Source: an uncultured Agathobacter sp.
GTDB taxonomy: Bacteria > Bacillota > Clostridia > Lachnospirales > Lachnospiraceae
Assembly (NCBI GenBank): GCA_910587655.1
Contig: CAJUND010000025.1
Location: 1 to 47,345, forward strand
Direction of reading: 5' to 3'
DNA: 47,345 nt
Shown: piece after piece, positions 23,737 to 33,216 of the stretch
How the letters are laid out: each line of letters opens with the position of its first letter
Position numbering within the stretch: the first letter of the stretch is position 1
Notes under the pieces: generated by a model
The model's database searches: none
What the model saw: the letters and a program-made list of their open reading frames with translations, nothing else
What the model was told of the DNA's origin: nothing
Made by a program: the position numbers and the translations under genes

Positions 23737-24378
23737 TCATAACTGAATCATATTATTACGAATTGCAAAAACAGCTGCCTGTGTACGGTCTGTTACTTCC
23801 AATTTTTTAAATATATTCGATACATGATTCTTCACAGTGCGTTCACTTATTTGAAGTTTTTCTGCAACTTCTTTATTATACATTCCAATTGCTAACAATT
23901 TTAATACTTCCAGTTCTCTTCTGGTTAAACTTTCTATCTTTCCTTCGTCCTTATTTTTTTCTATCATTTTTGAATTTAAAACTGGTATAAGGCTAGGCTG
24001 AATATAATCTTCTCCAGCTGCTACAGAAAAAATAGCCTTTTTCAACTCAGAAGATTCCGAATCTTTTAAAATATAACCGTTCGCTCCAATATCAATAGCC
24101 TTTATCAGATATTCAACCTCATTATGTACCGTCAGAATAAGAACACGCAATTTTGATTTATTTTCTTTTAAAATCTGTAATACCTCAAGTCCATTTTTCT
24201 TTGGCATATTTATGTCCAGTAAAAGTACATCAGGCGAAACAGATCTTAACTTTTTTAAACAGTCTTCCCCATCCACTGCCTCTTCTATAACTTTTATATC
24301 TCCATCCAGCTCCAGCAAATTTTTCAATCCTTCACGAATCATCGAATGGTCATCTGTGATCATAATATTAACTGTCAT
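23737..24378 (-). CDS. NarL/DegU-type response regulator
   Basis: A 213-residue regulator. The receiver domain has D9/D10 and phosphorylation site D55 (LLLDINMPKKNG), Thr in LILTVHN and Lys in YILKDSES. A LuxR-type HTH (about 148-205) has LTRRELEVLKLLAIG and VAEKLQISERTVKNHVSNIFKKL. I chose ATG 24378, four bases past the kinase stop, with AGGAGG inside the end of the kinase gene. It forms a two-gene operon with the DegS-like kinase upstream. Its regulon is unknown. It lies immediately next to the perfect parS sites. Confidence 0.9.
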   Translation of the reverse strand: MTVNIMITDDHSMIREGLKNLLELDGDIKVIEEAVDGEDCLKKLRSVSPDVLLLDINMPKKNGLEVLQILKENKSKLRVLILTVHNEVEYLIKAIDIGANGYILKDSESSELKKAIFSVAAGEDYIQPSLIPVLNSKMIEKNKDEGKIESLTRRELEVLKLLAIGMYNKEVAEKLQISERTVKNHVSNIFKKLEVTDRTQAAVFAIRNNMIQL

Positions 24379-24382
24379 AATT

Positions 24383-25399
24383 CTATTTATCCTCCTTAGA
24401 TTTAGGTATGGTAACCACAATAGAACAGCCATTTCCCAGACCCGATTTTATTTCTATTTTTCCAGAGAGAAGATATACTCTCTCCTTCATCATAGATAAA
24501 CCGAATCCGGAATTATCATCCCTCGATGTCTCTGGTATTTTATCTATATCAAATCCTTTTCCATCATCCGTAATCGTCAATATTATTTTTGTTCCAAGAT
24601 AATACAGCTTTACCTCAAGTACAGAAGCGTCCGCATGTTTCAATGCATTATTACATGCCTCCTGAATTACACGGAGCAAAGTAATCTGTACAACACTGTC
24701 TATCTGGTAAGGCTCCCCCTCCACGATATAACTGCATTTCACTTTATGAAAACTGTTAAACTTATCAAGCGTTCTCTCTACTGTTATATCAAATCCAATA
24801 TCATCAAAAGACATTGGTCTGAGATCGTAAATCATTTCCCTTGTATCATCTATAATATTGCGAAGGGTTTTTCCAATTGTAAAAAGTTCCAGCTTACATC
24901 TTACTGGATCATTATCAAGTATCTTTTTGCATAATTCTGTTTTATGTACAATTGCAGTAAGATTCTGTGTTGTGAAATCATGAAGCTCCCGTGCAATTCT
25001 CTGTCTTTCCGTTTCAACACTTCTTAATATAGCCAGCTTTCTGTCATATATGTCTTCCTCTGGAACAAAATCATCCATCTGCTCCATTACCCTGATAACA
25101 CTTGTAATTTCATCAATTTTAAAATTGATTTCACCAAGCTGTTCCTGAAGCTTTAAAATATTTTCAGTTTCAGCTTTCTGTGCTTCCTGAAGCTCTGAAA
25201 TTTTTTTACGGTTAAAAGCATTTGAAGTTGTTTCGCGGGGTGTAAATGCTTCATAATTTGGGTCACTTGTATTTTCAAGCAGTTCAATAAATTTATCGTT
25301 TTCTTTCAATTTATTTTCACAGGATTTTATCTGTTCGGAAATACGCTCTTTCTGTTCAAAAAACTCCTGCCTTGTTTTTTCCAAGTATTTTCTTACCAT
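24383..25399 (-). CDS. DegS-like cytoplasmic sensor histidine kinase
   Basis: A 338-residue kinase without membrane helices. Residues 1-110 are a long charged coiled coil, as in DegS sensors. The HisKA_3 phospho-acceptor is H140 in ERQRIARELHDFTTQNL. The ATPase domain (about 225-336) has ACNNALKHADAS, DDGKGFDI and GFGLSMMKERVYLLSG. It should phosphorylate the DegU-like regulator encoded four bases downstream. I chose ATG 25399 because GGAG is correctly spaced before it; an ATG five codons earlier is less likely. The signal is cytoplasmic and unknown. Confidence 0.9.
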   Translation of the reverse strand: MVRKYLEKTRQEFFEQKERISEQIKSCENKLKENDKFIELLENTSDPNYEAFTPRETTSNAFNRKKISELQEAQKAETENILKLQEQLGEINFKIDEITSVIRVMEQMDDFVPEEDIYDRKLAILRSVETERQRIARELHDFTTQNLTAIVHKTELCKKILDNDPVRCKLELFTIGKTLRNIIDDTREMIYDLRPMSFDDIGFDITVERTLDKFNSFHKVKCSYIVEGEPYQIDSVVQITLLRVIQEACNNALKHADASVLEVKLYYLGTKIILTITDDGKGFDIDKIPETSRDDNSGFGLSMMKERVYLLSGKIEIKSGLGNGCSIVVTIPKSKEDK

Positions 25400-25504
25400 T
25401 TTTACTCCAAACACACGTTCGACAAATTATGTTACAAAAGTACTATTATATTATTCTATTATAAAACATTTTTTCTTTAAAAAAAAGCAATAAATAAAAA
25501 TTAA

Positions 25505-25554
25505 TTGTATAATGAAGCAAAAATGACTATAATATTATTATGAGCACTCGCTCA
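25505..25554 (+). promoter_or_regulatory. Promoter and palindromic operator of the alpha/beta hydrolase gene
   Basis: A -35 TTGTAT (25505-25510), 17-bp spacer and perfect -10 TATAAT (25528-25533). The palindrome TGAGC-ACTC-GCTCA (25541-25554) begins where transcription should start, a typical place for a TetR-family operator. No TetR gene is adjacent. Confidence 0.55.
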
Positions 25555-25578
25555 CAGAAATAAAAGAGGAGGGTTACT

Positions 25579-26529
25579 ATGAAAAAAAGTACAAAAAAAG
25601 TATTGTTTCTCACATCTGCTGCTTTTGCAGGTATGTACGCATACAACAGATTCGTAGCAACCACATCTACGAAAAAGAACATGCTTCCAACAAAGGACGG
25701 AGCGTACTATTCCTGGAAACAGGGCAATGTTTTTTATACCAAACTTGGCTCAGGAAGCCCTGTTCTCCTTGTTCATGATACTAATTCCGCTAGTTCATCC
25801 GTAGAGTGGTCAAAAATTACAAAAAGACTGCTGAAAAATCACACCGTTTATACCATTGATCTTTTGGGATGCGGTCTTTCTGATAAACCAGGCGTCAGCT
25901 ATACAAACTACATGTATGTCCAGCTGATTACTTCTTTTATCAAAAATGTGATTGGTTCAAAAACTGATATTGTTGCATCCAATATGTCAGGTTCATTTGT
26001 GATTATGGCAAACCACATGGATGAGTCCATAATTAACAAAATTATTTTAATTAATCCTGTCTCCATGAAAACCCTGTCTTATATACCAGACAGTCAGAGT
26101 AAATTTAAACAGGTTGTCTTAAACCTTCCATTGATTGGAACATTTATATATAACCTGCTTATGAATCAGATCAGGATTAATGACCAGTTCCGGAAAACAT
26201 ACTTTTTCCAGTCCCGGCTGGTTTCCTCAAAAATCGAGGATGCTTTTTACGAGGCAGCACATATGGACAACAGCAGCGGAAAATACCTCTACTCCAGCAT
26301 TCTCGGAAATTACATGAATGCAGACTTATCGCATGCCCTCAAAAAACTGGATAAACCTGTTTATGTGATTGGAAGCAGAGATATTAACAACAACCTTAAA
26401 ACAATAGATGAGTACCGCAGGCTTAATTCCAAAATGGAAATTACTTATATTTCAAACTGCAGACTTTATCCGCATCTGGAAAATCCAAGAAAGGTATGCC
26501 AGATTATTGAATCAGTACTGGCAAAGTAA
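25579..26529 (+). CDS. Alpha/beta hydrolase with atypical nucleophile elbow
   Basis: A 316-residue protein. A short hydrophobic N-terminus (about 7-22) may anchor it in the membrane. The alpha/beta-hydrolase core starts near SPVLLVHDTNSASSS (60-74) and DLLGCGLSDKP (94-104). The expected serine nucleophile is S137, but the elbow reads N-M-S-G-S instead of G-x-S-x-G. A catalytic His is probably in YPHLENP near residue 300. An enzyme role on a lipid or ester is plausible, but the elbow leaves activity uncertain. It is a single-gene unit with its own promoter and terminator, transcribed against its neighbours. It follows AGAGGAGGG. Confidence 0.75.
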   Translation: MKKSTKKVLFLTSAAFAGMYAYNRFVATTSTKKNMLPTKDGAYYSWKQGNVFYTKLGSGSPVLLVHDTNSASSSVEWSKITKRLLKNHTVYTIDLLGCGLSDKPGVSYTNYMYVQLITSFIKNVIGSKTDIVASNMSGSFVIMANHMDESIINKIILINPVSMKTLSYIPDSQSKFKQVVLNLPLIGTFIYNLLMNQIRINDQFRKTYFFQSRLVSSKIEDAFYEAAHMDNSSGKYLYSSILGNYMNADLSHALKKLDKPVYVIGSRDINNNLKTIDEYRRLNSKMEITYISNCRLYPHLENPRKVCQIIESVLAK

Positions 26530-26575
26530 TCTGAATTAATAACATTTTGATGAAACAAGGTGTTTTCCAGATAAT

Positions 26576-26618
26576 AAAAAATCTTCTGTAATCATTATGG
26601 ACTACAGAAGATTTTTTT
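26576..26618 (+). terminator. Terminator, likely serving both convergent genes
   Basis: AAATCTTCTGTA pairs with TACAGAAGATTT around a 12-nt loop (26579-26590 and 26603-26614), with T-runs on both strands. It lies between the hydrolase gene and the convergent rsmG gene. Confidence 0.85.
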
Positions 26619-26730
26619 AATACAAAAATAACCCTGGTATTTTGTACTTTTGCAGAATCCCTTTGTTTTAAGCGGTTTTTATTTAAAATAGTATATTTTT
26701 TCCGCTTTTATTTCTGTAAAAAAGTTTATT

Positions 26731-27444
26731 TTACAATGGTTCTTTTGCAGGTGTTCCGGCTTTTCTTGGATACTTTTTCGGTGTAGGCTTCTTTTTCTCA
26801 ATTATAACAAATGCACGTCTGGATGTTCCCAGTTCAAATTTCTTTACTTTTTTAATTCTCCCCCCCAGCAGATGAACGGATGATTTAGCCGCCTCTACCT
26901 CTTCATCACAGTCTGCTCCTTTATAGGAAACAAAATTTCCATTTTCCTTTACAAAAGGAAGACAGTATTCCGTAAGAGTAGACAAATTAGCAACTGCACG
27001 AGAAACACATAAATCAAACGATTCCCGAAATTCCTTTTTACGCGCTAAATCCTCTGCCCTGCCATGAACAGTATCCACATCGTTTAAACCTGTTTTTTCG
27101 ATTACTTCATTCAAAAATAGAATTCTCTTATTTAATGAATCCGCCAGAATCATCCGAAGCTGCGGAAAAACAATTTTAAGCGGAATACCTGGAAAACCCG
27201 CTCCCGTACCCAGGTCAATCATCGACATTTCCTGGTTTAAATCAAACGCATATGCTAAAGAAAGACTATCTGCAAAATGCTTTTCAAATACTTCGTCAAA
27301 ATCTGTAATTGCTGTCAGATTCATCACTTTATTTTTTTCAACCAGCATCTCATAATATGTAATAAATTTTTCTATCTGGTCTTCTGTGAGTGAAATATTC
27401 ATTTTTCTTATTTCATTCAGAAATTTTTCAACATGATATCCCAT
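26731..27444 (-). CDS. rsmG: 16S rRNA (guanine-527-N7) methyltransferase RsmG
   Basis: A 237-residue SAM-dependent methyltransferase (formerly GidB) that modifies G527 of 16S rRNA. The SAM loop is MIDLGTGAGFPGIPLKIVFP (about 71-90), preceded by HFADSLS and followed by ILADSLNKRILFLNEV and VSRAVANL. The C-terminus has LGTSRRAFVIIEKKK. I chose ATG 27444, one base after the mnmG stop, with AAGGAGAG upstream; an ATG at 27489 inside mnmG would add 15 non-family residues. Loss of this gene gives low-level streptomycin resistance in other bacteria. Confidence 0.95.
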   Translation of the reverse strand: MGYHVEKFLNEIRKMNISLTEDQIEKFITYYEMLVEKNKVMNLTAITDFDEVFEKHFADSLSLAYAFDLNQEMSMIDLGTGAGFPGIPLKIVFPQLRMILADSLNKRILFLNEVIEKTGLNDVDTVHGRAEDLARKKEFRESFDLCVSRAVANLSTLTEYCLPFVKENGNFVSYKGADCDEEVEAAKSSVHLLGGRIKKVKKFELGTSRRAFVIIEKKKPTPKKYPRKAGTPAKEPL

Positions 27445-27445
27445 G

Positions 27446-29467
27446 TTACTCTCCTTTCCCATCATCCAGACCAGATAAATTTGATTCATCAGGATTAAGT
27501 TTATAAAAAAGTTCCGGATTAGAATATTTTAACTGTTCAAGATATACCAGTAAAACAGATACATCCGCAGGAGTCACACCGGAAATCCTTCCGGCCTGTC
27601 CAATATTCAACGGCTGAAACTCATTCAGCTTCTGCTGGGCTTCAATCCTGAGACCGGAAACTTCACAGTAATCAAAATTCTCAGGCAGTCTTTTTTTCTC
27701 AAGTTTTTTAAACTTTTCAACCTGTTTGATCTGTCTGGTAATATATCCTTCATATTTAATCAGAATATTTACCTGTTCAATAACTTCATCCGGAAGTTTT
27801 TGTCTGTTCTCATCAATTTCAGCAAGCTTCTCATAATCCAGCTCCGGCCGCCTGATTAAATCAGACAGCATTGTACCTGTATTAAGAGGAATGCTGCCAT
27901 ATGATTCCAGCAGTTTCTGAACCTTTTCATTTGCCCCGATTTTAACAGAATTTACTCTTTTAATCTCCTGCTCAATCATCTGCTCTTTCTGACATATCCA
28001 ATCATAACGTTCCTTTGAAATCAGTCCGATTTCGTATCCAATTTTAGAAAGCCGTAAATCCGCGTTATCCTGGCGTAAAAGTAAACGATATTCCGCTCGT
28101 GAAGTCATCATGCGGTAAGGTTCGCGGTTTGATTTTGTAACAAGATCGTCAATCAGGACTCCGATATACGCCAGGGACCTGTCTAAAACCAGAGGCTCTT
28201 TTCCCTTTATTTTCATTGCCGCATTAATTCCGGCTATCAGTCCCTGGCCTGCAGCTTCCTCATAACCGGAACTGCCATTAAACTGTCCGCCGCTGAACAG
28301 CCCCTGTATTTTTTTAAATTCAAGTGTCGGATAAAGAAGGTTTGCATCAATACAGTCATATTCAATTGCATATGCATTACGGACAATCTTTGCATTTTCC
28401 AGTCCCGGAAGCGTCCGGTACATGGCATACTGCACATCCTCAGGAAGTGAAGAAGACATCCCTCCAACATACATTTCATTTGTACTAAGTCCTTCCGGCT
28501 CAATAAATATCTGGTGCCTGTCCTTATCTGCAAATTTAACCACTTTATCCTCAATGGATGGACAGTACCTTGGACCGGTACCTTCTATGATTCCGGCATA
28601 AATTGGTGAACGGTCCAGATTATTACGAATAATTTCATGTGTCTTTTCATTTGTATATGTCAGCCAGCAGGAAGCCTGTTCAATCTGCACATCTTCCGGA
28701 TTTGTTGTAAATGAAAAAGGAACTACCCTCTCATCCCCGAACTGCTCTTCCATTTTTGAAAAATCCAGACTTCTCTTATCCATCCGTGCCGGTGTTCCTG
28801 TTTTAAAACGCCTGGTTTTAATTCCATGTTTTAACAGCGAATCTGTCAGATAATTTGCAGCCGATAATCCATTTGGTCCCGTATGCATAATCATCTCACC
28901 TGTCAGACAGCGGGCATTCAGATACGTGCCTGTACATAAAATAACAGCCTGACACCGGTAGACAGCTCCCGATACAGTCCTGACACCAGTAATCTTCTGA
29001 TTCTCATTTTCCACATATTTGTCATCAGAAAAGAAATAATCCTTATTTGTAAGAATTTCCGAAACTTCAGCCTGACGGATAGTCAAATGGTCGGTATTCT
29101 GCAGTGTTTTACGCATTTCCTTCGTATATTCCGTTTTATCTGCCTGCGCGCGGAGAGAATGTACAGCCGGTCCCTTGGATTTATTTAACATTTTTGACTG
29201 TATAAACGTCTTATCAATGTTTTTTCCCATTTCTCCGCCAAGGGCGTCAATTTCCCTTACCAGATGTCCCTTGGAACTTCCCCCAATATTTGGATTACAC
29301 GGCATAAGGGCAATACTGTCAATACTGACCGTAAATATAATGGTTTCAAGACCAAGCCTTGCACATGCGAGCGCCGCTTCACACCCGGCATGTCCTGCCC
29401 CGACTACCACAACATCATAAGTTTCTTCGATATAGGAACATCTTTTTTCAGTATTGTTTTCCTTCAT
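27446..29467 (-). CDS. mnmG: tRNA uridine-5-carboxymethylaminomethyl modification enzyme MnmG
   Basis: A 673-residue FAD enzyme (GidA) that with MnmE builds the wobble-uridine 5-carboxymethylaminomethyl group. The FAD motif VVVGAGHAGCEAALACARLG lies at about 19-38, then PCNPNIGGSSKGHLVREIDALGG, the GTYLNARCLTGE segment and the C-terminal GRISGVTPADVSVLLVYLEQL. It is some 40 residues longer than usual because of an N-terminal extension of about 12 residues, a charged insert near 147-170 and an acidic tail. MnmE is encoded just upstream and RsmG just downstream, a classic order near oriC. Confidence 0.95.
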   Translation of the reverse strand: MKENNTEKRCSYIEETYDVVVVGAGHAGCEAALACARLGLETIIFTVSIDSIALMPCNPNIGGSSKGHLVREIDALGGEMGKNIDKTFIQSKMLNKSKGPAVHSLRAQADKTEYTKEMRKTLQNTDHLTIRQAEVSEILTNKDYFFSDDKYVENENQKITGVRTVSGAVYRCQAVILCTGTYLNARCLTGEMIMHTGPNGLSAANYLTDSLLKHGIKTRRFKTGTPARMDKRSLDFSKMEEQFGDERVVPFSFTTNPEDVQIEQASCWLTYTNEKTHEIIRNNLDRSPIYAGIIEGTGPRYCPSIEDKVVKFADKDRHQIFIEPEGLSTNEMYVGGMSSSLPEDVQYAMYRTLPGLENAKIVRNAYAIEYDCIDANLLYPTLEFKKIQGLFSGGQFNGSSGYEEAAGQGLIAGINAAMKIKGKEPLVLDRSLAYIGVLIDDLVTKSNREPYRMMTSRAEYRLLLRQDNADLRLSKIGYEIGLISKERYDWICQKEQMIEQEIKRVNSVKIGANEKVQKLLESYGSIPLNTGTMLSDLIRRPELDYEKLAEIDENRQKLPDEVIEQVNILIKYEGYITRQIKQVEKFKKLEKKRLPENFDYCEVSGLRIEAQQKLNEFQPLNIGQAGRISGVTPADVSVLLVYLEQLKYSNPELFYKLNPDESNLSGLDDGKGE

Positions 29468-29547
29468 TTTCAGACTATTGCCTATCCTTTCTTAATTTAA
29501 CAAATTAAAAAATGTTTCATTATCTTCATCTATTAAAATGATTAATA

Positions 29548-30924
29548 TTATTTACCCATACAAAACTTTGAGAAAATCTCATCCACAAGATCATCATCCA
29601 CAGACTCACCAATAATTTTTCCAAGCTCTTCATACGCATCCATTAAATCAATGGAATACATATCCTCCGGCATCCCGTCCTCAATACTTTCCATTACATG
29701 ATGCAGACATTCCAGTGAAATCTGTAAAGATGTCTTTTGTCTGATATTAATTGCAAAGACTTCATCATTAAAAGTAACTTCACCCCGAAAGAACATTTCT
29801 TTAATGGTATCCTCAAGTTCTTCCATTCCCTGGTGTTCCTTTGCCGAAATTGGAATAACGACTTTATCAATATGTCTTTTTATATCATTAAGACTCACTT
29901 TAATGTCCAAATCAGACTTATTAAGCAGAATAATTGTCTGCTTATCCTGAAGCATTTCCATAATTTCATAATCACTGTCATCCAGTTCAGCAGAGGCGTC
30001 AATCACATAAATCACTAAATCCGCCTGTGCGGCATATTTTCTTGCTCTGTCCACACCAATCTTTTCGACAACATTATCTGTCTTTCTTATTCCAGCCGTG
30101 TCCATCACATTTAACGTAATTCCATTCAGGTTTATCTGTTCTTCCAGGACGTCACGGGTGGTACCGGCAATTTCTGTTACGATTGCCCTCTCTTCCCCCA
30201 CCAGAATATTAAGCAGGGAAGACTTGCCTGCATTCGGTTTACCCACAATTACAGTGTTGATACCCTCTTTTAATATACGCCCATTATCAAAGGATTCCAA
30301 CAGTTTTTCTATCTTTTTTATCTCATTATCCACAACAATGTGTATGGATTGTGGATAACTTTCCAGGGATATATGTTCCGGATCATCCAGCGCTGATTCA
30401 ATAAAAGCAATTTCATGAAGTATCCTTCCGCGAATTTCTTTTATCTCCTGACACACTGCCCCTTTAAGCTGGTTCAGTGAACTCTTAAGCGCAAAATCAT
30501 TTTTCGCATTTATTATATCAATCACTGACTCTGCCTGTGTCAGGTCTATTCTGCCATTTAAGAATGCACGCCTGGTAAATTCACCAGGTTCCGCTGGTCT
30601 TGCTCCTGAGCGGATAATAATTTCAAGAATTCTCTTCATCACATAAACACCGCCATGGCAGTCGATTTCCACTGTATCTTCCCTCGTATAGGAATTAGGG
30701 GCCTTCATTAAAAGAACCATCACTTCATCCACAAGTTTGTTATCATCATAAATATATCCATAATGAACCGTATGACTATCACATTCACTCAGTTTTTTAT
30801 GACCATATTTGGAATGATAAACTTTATCTATAATTGCAAGGGATTCCTCTCCGCTCATACGGATAATTCCAATTCCCGATGGTGACATTGCTGTTGCAAT
30901 TGCAGCGATAGTATCTGAATGCAT
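29548..30924 (-). CDS. mnmE: tRNA modification GTPase MnmE
   Basis: A 458-residue GTPase, partner of MnmG. The N-terminal folate-binding domain (1-118) starts SDTIAAIATAMSPSGIGIIRMSG. A helical domain holds the G domain, with G1 GKPNAGKSSLLN at about 225-236, G3 DTAG at about 274-277 and G4 NKSD at about 333-336. The C-terminal FCMGK is the catalytic CxGK box needed for modification. The length is normal. Its neighbours are jag upstream (about 70 bp) and mnmG downstream. Confidence 0.97.
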   Translation of the reverse strand: MHSDTIAAIATAMSPSGIGIIRMSGEESLAIIDKVYHSKYGHKKLSECDSHTVHYGYIYDDNKLVDEVMVLLMKAPNSYTREDTVEIDCHGGVYVMKRILEIIIRSGARPAEPGEFTRRAFLNGRIDLTQAESVIDIINAKNDFALKSSLNQLKGAVCQEIKEIRGRILHEIAFIESALDDPEHISLESYPQSIHIVVDNEIKKIEKLLESFDNGRILKEGINTVIVGKPNAGKSSLLNILVGEERAIVTEIAGTTRDVLEEQINLNGITLNVMDTAGIRKTDNVVEKIGVDRARKYAAQADLVIYVIDASAELDDSDYEIMEMLQDKQTIILLNKSDLDIKVSLNDIKRHIDKVVIPISAKEHQGMEELEDTIKEMFFRGEVTFNDEVFAINIRQKTSLQISLECLHHVMESIEDGMPEDMYSIDLMDAYEELGKIIGESVDDDLVDEIFSKFCMGK

Positions 30925-30994
30925 CTGTTATCCTCCTACAGACAAAAGGTGAATACCCAGCCGGATATTCACCCTTTGAAATAACTATTATCTT

Positions 30995-31618
30995 TTACTT
31001 CTTTAATGTTACAACCACATATCTGTTAGGTTCATCCCCTTCACTATGTGTAACAACATAACGGTCATTCTGCAAAGCTGAATGAATGATTCTTCTCTCA
31101 AAAGGATTCATTGGCTCAAGGGAAACCGGACGCTTTGTACGTTTCACCTTGGATGCAATATTCCTTGCAAGATTTTCCAGAGTATCTTTTCTTCTCTTGC
31201 GGTAATTTTCTGTATCAAGCTTTACCTTATAATACTCTTCGGATTCCTTGTTTACTGCAAGACTGGTAAGATACTGGAATGCATCCAGGGTTTGTCCTCT
31301 TTTACCAATCAGGATTCCCATATCATCACCCTTTAACTCAATATCAATGATATGCTCATCCTCATTTACATCAATCAGAATCTCAACTTCCATATCCATT
31401 GTTTTAAATACGGAATCCAGAAAATTCCTTGCGGATCCTTCCGTAGAATATTTCCTGCGCGCCCTGATAACAGCATCCTTGCTTCCAATTCCCAAAAATC
31501 CGGAACTTCCTTTATCAATCACTTCATATTCAATCTGATCACTTGTTGTTCCAAGCTCAATACATGCCTGGGTAACAGCCTCATCAACACTTTTGGCAGA
31601 AAACTCTTTATAATCCAT
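30995..31618 (-). CDS. jag: RNA-binding protein Jag / KhpB
   Basis: A 207-residue protein with three parts. The N-terminal Jag domain (1-50) has SSGFLGIGSKDAVIRAR. The KH domain (about 68-140) has GILIGKRGQTLDAFQYLTSLAVN, and the R3H domain (about 145-207) has PMNPFERRIIHSALQ and SEGDEPNRYVVV. It is known to bind RNA together with KhpA and to affect cell division and elongation in Gram-positives. It follows yidC by 14 bp, as usual. All domains are intact. Confidence 0.95.
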   Translation of the reverse strand: MDYKEFSAKSVDEAVTQACIELGTTSDQIEYEVIDKGSSGFLGIGSKDAVIRARRKYSTEGSARNFLDSVFKTMDMEVEILIDVNEDEHIIDIELKGDDMGILIGKRGQTLDAFQYLTSLAVNKESEEYYKVKLDTENYRKRRKDTLENLARNIASKVKRTKRPVSLEPMNPFERRIIHSALQNDRYVVTHSEGDEPNRYVVVTLKK

Positions 31619-31632
31619 TAGAATACCCCCTT

Positions 31633-32958
31633 TTAATGATTATTCCTTTGATTAAAATCCTGTACAAGATTTGCTTTTGCAGCAAGACTGCCAGGCTTTG
31701 CTGTCGATTTCATTGACTTTGCCTTTTCAAGTTCCAGTTCCTGGTTGGCAGTAGACACGTTTGTGTTAGCTTTTGAACCAATGGATTTTGTGTTAATCTG
31801 TGCTGCCTGACGAATCTGTTCTTCGCTGATGCCAAGTTTTTCTCTTTTTTTCTTTGCTTTTTCCTGGTTCTGCAGGATCAGCTCGTCCAAATCAATCTTT
31901 TCAAAATGTTTATTGATAATAAACTGCTGTACTGCCCTGACTACAGAACTTGCCACCCAGTAAACACCCAGACCTACCGGAACTGTAAAACATAAAAACA
32001 GGGAAAAGAGCGGCATAATCGTATTCATGCTCTTCATCTGTCTTGCCATTGCATCATTTGAATCAGCAGATGCTGTAGTAGGCATCAGTTTAATATTTAC
32101 AACCTGGGTCAGATAGGAAATTACTGGTATCAGTGCAGCAAGAAAAACAAATCCCCAGTGGCTGCCAACATTTTCCCTGATAATGCTAAACGGAGTATCT
32201 GATATATTAAGCCCAAACATATAGTTATAATGGCTCATACGCTCCATCGTACCGGAAATTGCATCCTGCAGATTTGGAAACTGCTCAGCCAGCGTTTTCA
32301 CGCCTTCTGCCGTACTGTTCCATGCAGCGGACGGCAGCTTGTATAAAATATCAATAATAAAATTCCTCTGTGCCTCACTTCCTGCTCCTGCAAAAGTTTC
32401 AGCAACATTGGATGCATTCAGCCCGCTGGAAGTTACTGTATTAAATCCTTCCATCATTTCGGAAAGCTTTTCCGTAAATCCGTTTGTACTTATAATTCCA
32501 TCAACCAATGTTGTGTAAGAAGATTTAATACTTCCAACATACGCCGGAATATTATAAAACACACGGTAAAGCGCCAGCAGAATCGGCGTCTGAATCAAAA
32601 GCTGTACACAGCTTCCTGTCATTGAAACACCATACTTCTGGTATACAAGCTGTGTTTCCTGATTCATTGCCATCATGGATTCCTGATCCTTGCGGTTTTT
32701 ATATTTTGCCTGAATCGCCTGAATTTCCGGCTGCATTTTCTGCGAAAGCTTGGAAAATTTCTGCTGCTTAATGGTAAGCGGAAGCAGGCACATATAAATG
32801 AGTAACGTCATGATTACAATTGCAAGCGGTATACTGTCTATTGTGCCGCCTGACAAATTGTAGATAATATCGTATATCCCGCTCATAATCCATCCCAGGA
32901 TTTTTGCAATCGGTCCTAGGATTTTACCGGGATATGCTGTCAATTCAATGACTGGCAT
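31633..32958 (-). CDS. yidC: Membrane protein insertase YidC
   Basis: A 441-residue insertase of the YidC/Oxa1 family that places proteins in the membrane with or without SecYEG. Five membrane segments can be seen: about 37-58, 105-128, 260-282, 296-312 and 318-340. The conserved cytoplasmic hairpin with MCLLPLTIKQQKFSKLSQKMQPEIQ is clear, as is the C-terminal basic tail. It has no lipobox, unlike Bacillus SpoIIIJ. A long loop at about 140-245 is larger than in Bacillus homologues. I chose ATG 32958 because GGAGG lies before it; an ATG four codons up overlaps that site. Confidence 0.93.
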   Translation of the reverse strand: MPVIELTAYPGKILGPIAKILGWIMSGIYDIIYNLSGGTIDSIPLAIVIMTLLIYMCLLPLTIKQQKFSKLSQKMQPEIQAIQAKYKNRKDQESMMAMNQETQLVYQKYGVSMTGSCVQLLIQTPILLALYRVFYNIPAYVGSIKSSYTTLVDGIISTNGFTEKLSEMMEGFNTVTSSGLNASNVAETFAGAGSEAQRNFIIDILYKLPSAAWNSTAEGVKTLAEQFPNLQDAISGTMERMSHYNYMFGLNISDTPFSIIRENVGSHWGFVFLAALIPVISYLTQVVNIKLMPTTASADSNDAMARQMKSMNTIMPLFSLFLCFTVPVGLGVYWVASSVVRAVQQFIINKHFEKIDLDELILQNQEKAKKKREKLGISEEQIRQAAQINTKSIGSKANTNVSTANQELELEKAKSMKSTAKPGSLAAKANLVQDFNQRNNH

Positions 32959-32982
32959 AATAACCTCCATTCATAACAAAAA

Positions 32983-33195
32983 TTATGGAACCGGATCATA
33001 TCCACCCTTGGAAAACGGATTGCACCTTAAAATTCTCCATACAGCCAGTGCCCCTCCCCGAATCGCGCCGTATTTTTCCACTGCTTCCAGTCCATAGCAG
33101 GAGCAGGTCGGATAATAAGGACATCTGGTTGATTTCATGGGAGATAAATATTTCTGATACAATTTAATGATTCCAATCATAAATTTTTTCAACAC
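32983..33195 (-). CDS. yidD: Membrane protein insertion efficiency factor YidD
   Basis: A 70-residue protein with the family core IKLYQKYLSPMKSTRCPYYPTCSCYGLEAVEKYGAIRGG and WRILRCNPFSKGGYDPVP. An amphipathic N-terminal helix would lie on the inner membrane. Small size is normal. It sits between rnpA and yidC, its usual place, and is thought to help YidC-dependent insertion. Confidence 0.95.
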   Translation of the reverse strand: MLKKFMIGIIKLYQKYLSPMKSTRCPYYPTCSCYGLEAVEKYGAIRGGALAVWRILRCNPFSKGGYDPVP

Positions 33196-33216
33196 AATTC
33201 CATCTTCTTTTCTTTC

